In this document: one piece after another, positions 58,185 to 58,289 of the stretch
How the letters are laid out: each line of letters starts with the position of its first letter
Numbering within the stretch: position 1 is the first letter of the stretch
Position numbers and translations under genes: made by a program
NCBI GenBank assembly: GCA_035291645.1
Contig: DATDRQ010000310.1
Location: forward strand, 1 to 58,289
Source of the DNA: DATDRQ01 sp035291645
Lineage (GTDB): Bacteria; Chloroflexota; Anaerolineae; Anaerolineales; UBA4823
Direction of reading: 5' to 3'
Length of the DNA stretch: 58,289 nucleotides
The notes under the pieces: generated by a model
What the model was told of the DNA's origin: nothing
The model's database searches: none
The model's input: the letters and a program-made list of their open reading frames with translations, nothing else

Positions 58185-58289
58185 ATGGATAATTTATTCC
58201 ACACGATCCAAACGATTCAAGAGCGTTTGCTTGAGGCAAATATTCCCTCTATTGTCATTGGCGGCATGGCAGTTGCCGCTTGGGGTGAG
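58185..58289 (+). CDS. Nucleotidyltransferase-like protein, 5' end only
   Basis: 35 codons before the right edge. LLEANIPSIVIGGMAVAAWGE has the GG-x-A turn seen at the start of nucleotidyltransferase-fold proteins (MNT/AbiEii-like). About 140 bases upstream hold no clear gene, apart from short frames in which AELQARLQRLVD and a stop precede the ATG. Function cannot be settled from this fragment. Confidence 0.5.
   Translation, partial: MDNLFHTIQTIQERLLEANIPSIVIGGMAVAAWGE

Overview
The window is 58 kb of bacterial chromosome with essentially bacterial housekeeping content and no phage or insertion-sequence genes. My best guess is a member of the Chloroflexota (Anaerolineae-like). This is an inference from the mix of very large GT-C membrane glycosyltransferases, a lactate-utilisation (lutABC) operon, an SQR-type succinate dehydrogenase with tiny separate anchor genes, and the GC-rich codon use; no rRNA or other taxonomic marker is present.

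Layout. From 1 to 26.8 kb all genes lie on the minus strand and are tightly packed, many with ATGA or TGATG overlaps. Read in the direction of transcription the run starts with pcrA/uvrD, then tsaE-tsaB-rimI (tRNA t6A modification and S18 acetylation), a family-4 uracil-DNA glycosylase, and then a surface-glycan cluster. The glycan cluster holds a UDP-sugar dehydrogenase, a sugar epimerase, a Wzx-like flippase, a GT4 transferase, GDP-mannose 4,6-dehydratase, a GT2 polyprenyl-phosphate sugar synthase, an LPG-synthase-type membrane protein and eight large polytopic proteins, mostly GT-C-like. The last one runs off the left edge. From 26.95 to 37.6 kb the strand flips: holB, an orphan GAF-GAF-PAS histidine kinase, a metallo-beta-lactamase-fold protein with a degraded metal site, asparaginase II, endonuclease III, a DNPH1-like nucleotide hydrolase, and a protein-quality-control group (DnaJ-like, HtrA lipoprotein, a release-factor-like protein with an RGGSSQ loop, and Hsp20 on the other strand).

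From 38 to 46 kb there are a methyltransferase, tRNA-Pro, a small unknown protein, a phospholipase-C-like protein, a second GT2, rnhB, corA and a P-type cation ATPase. Between corA and the ATPase is a 470-base stretch without a gene that carries its own promoter, an elaborate foldable RNA of about 300 nt, an intrinsic terminator and then a 19-codon acidic/proline-rich small ORF in front of corA. I regard this as the most interesting object in the window.

From 46.3 to 55.3 kb lies a central-carbon and respiration block: lutCBA (minus strand), isocitrate dehydrogenase, two consecutive pairs of succinate dehydrogenase membrane anchors (C1D1, C2D2), then sdhA and sdhB. A shared 13-base operator (GTGATCATTGTCA, CRP/FNR-like) sits about 40 bases upstream of predicted starts for lutA, icd and sdhC2, which would tie lactate oxidation and the TCA cycle together. 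After tRNA-Arg comes an AT-rich gap with two identical promoter-plus-hairpin modules, a cysteine-desulfurase-like aminotransferase, a VapBC-type toxin-antitoxin pair, a decayed duplicate of the aminotransferase 3' end, and the start of a nucleotidyltransferase gene cut by the right edge.

Four copies of an 80-bp GC-rich intergenic repeat (three full, one with an internal deletion) are scattered between 30.3 and 39.0 kb. All database assignments are from memory of family motifs; no searches were run.
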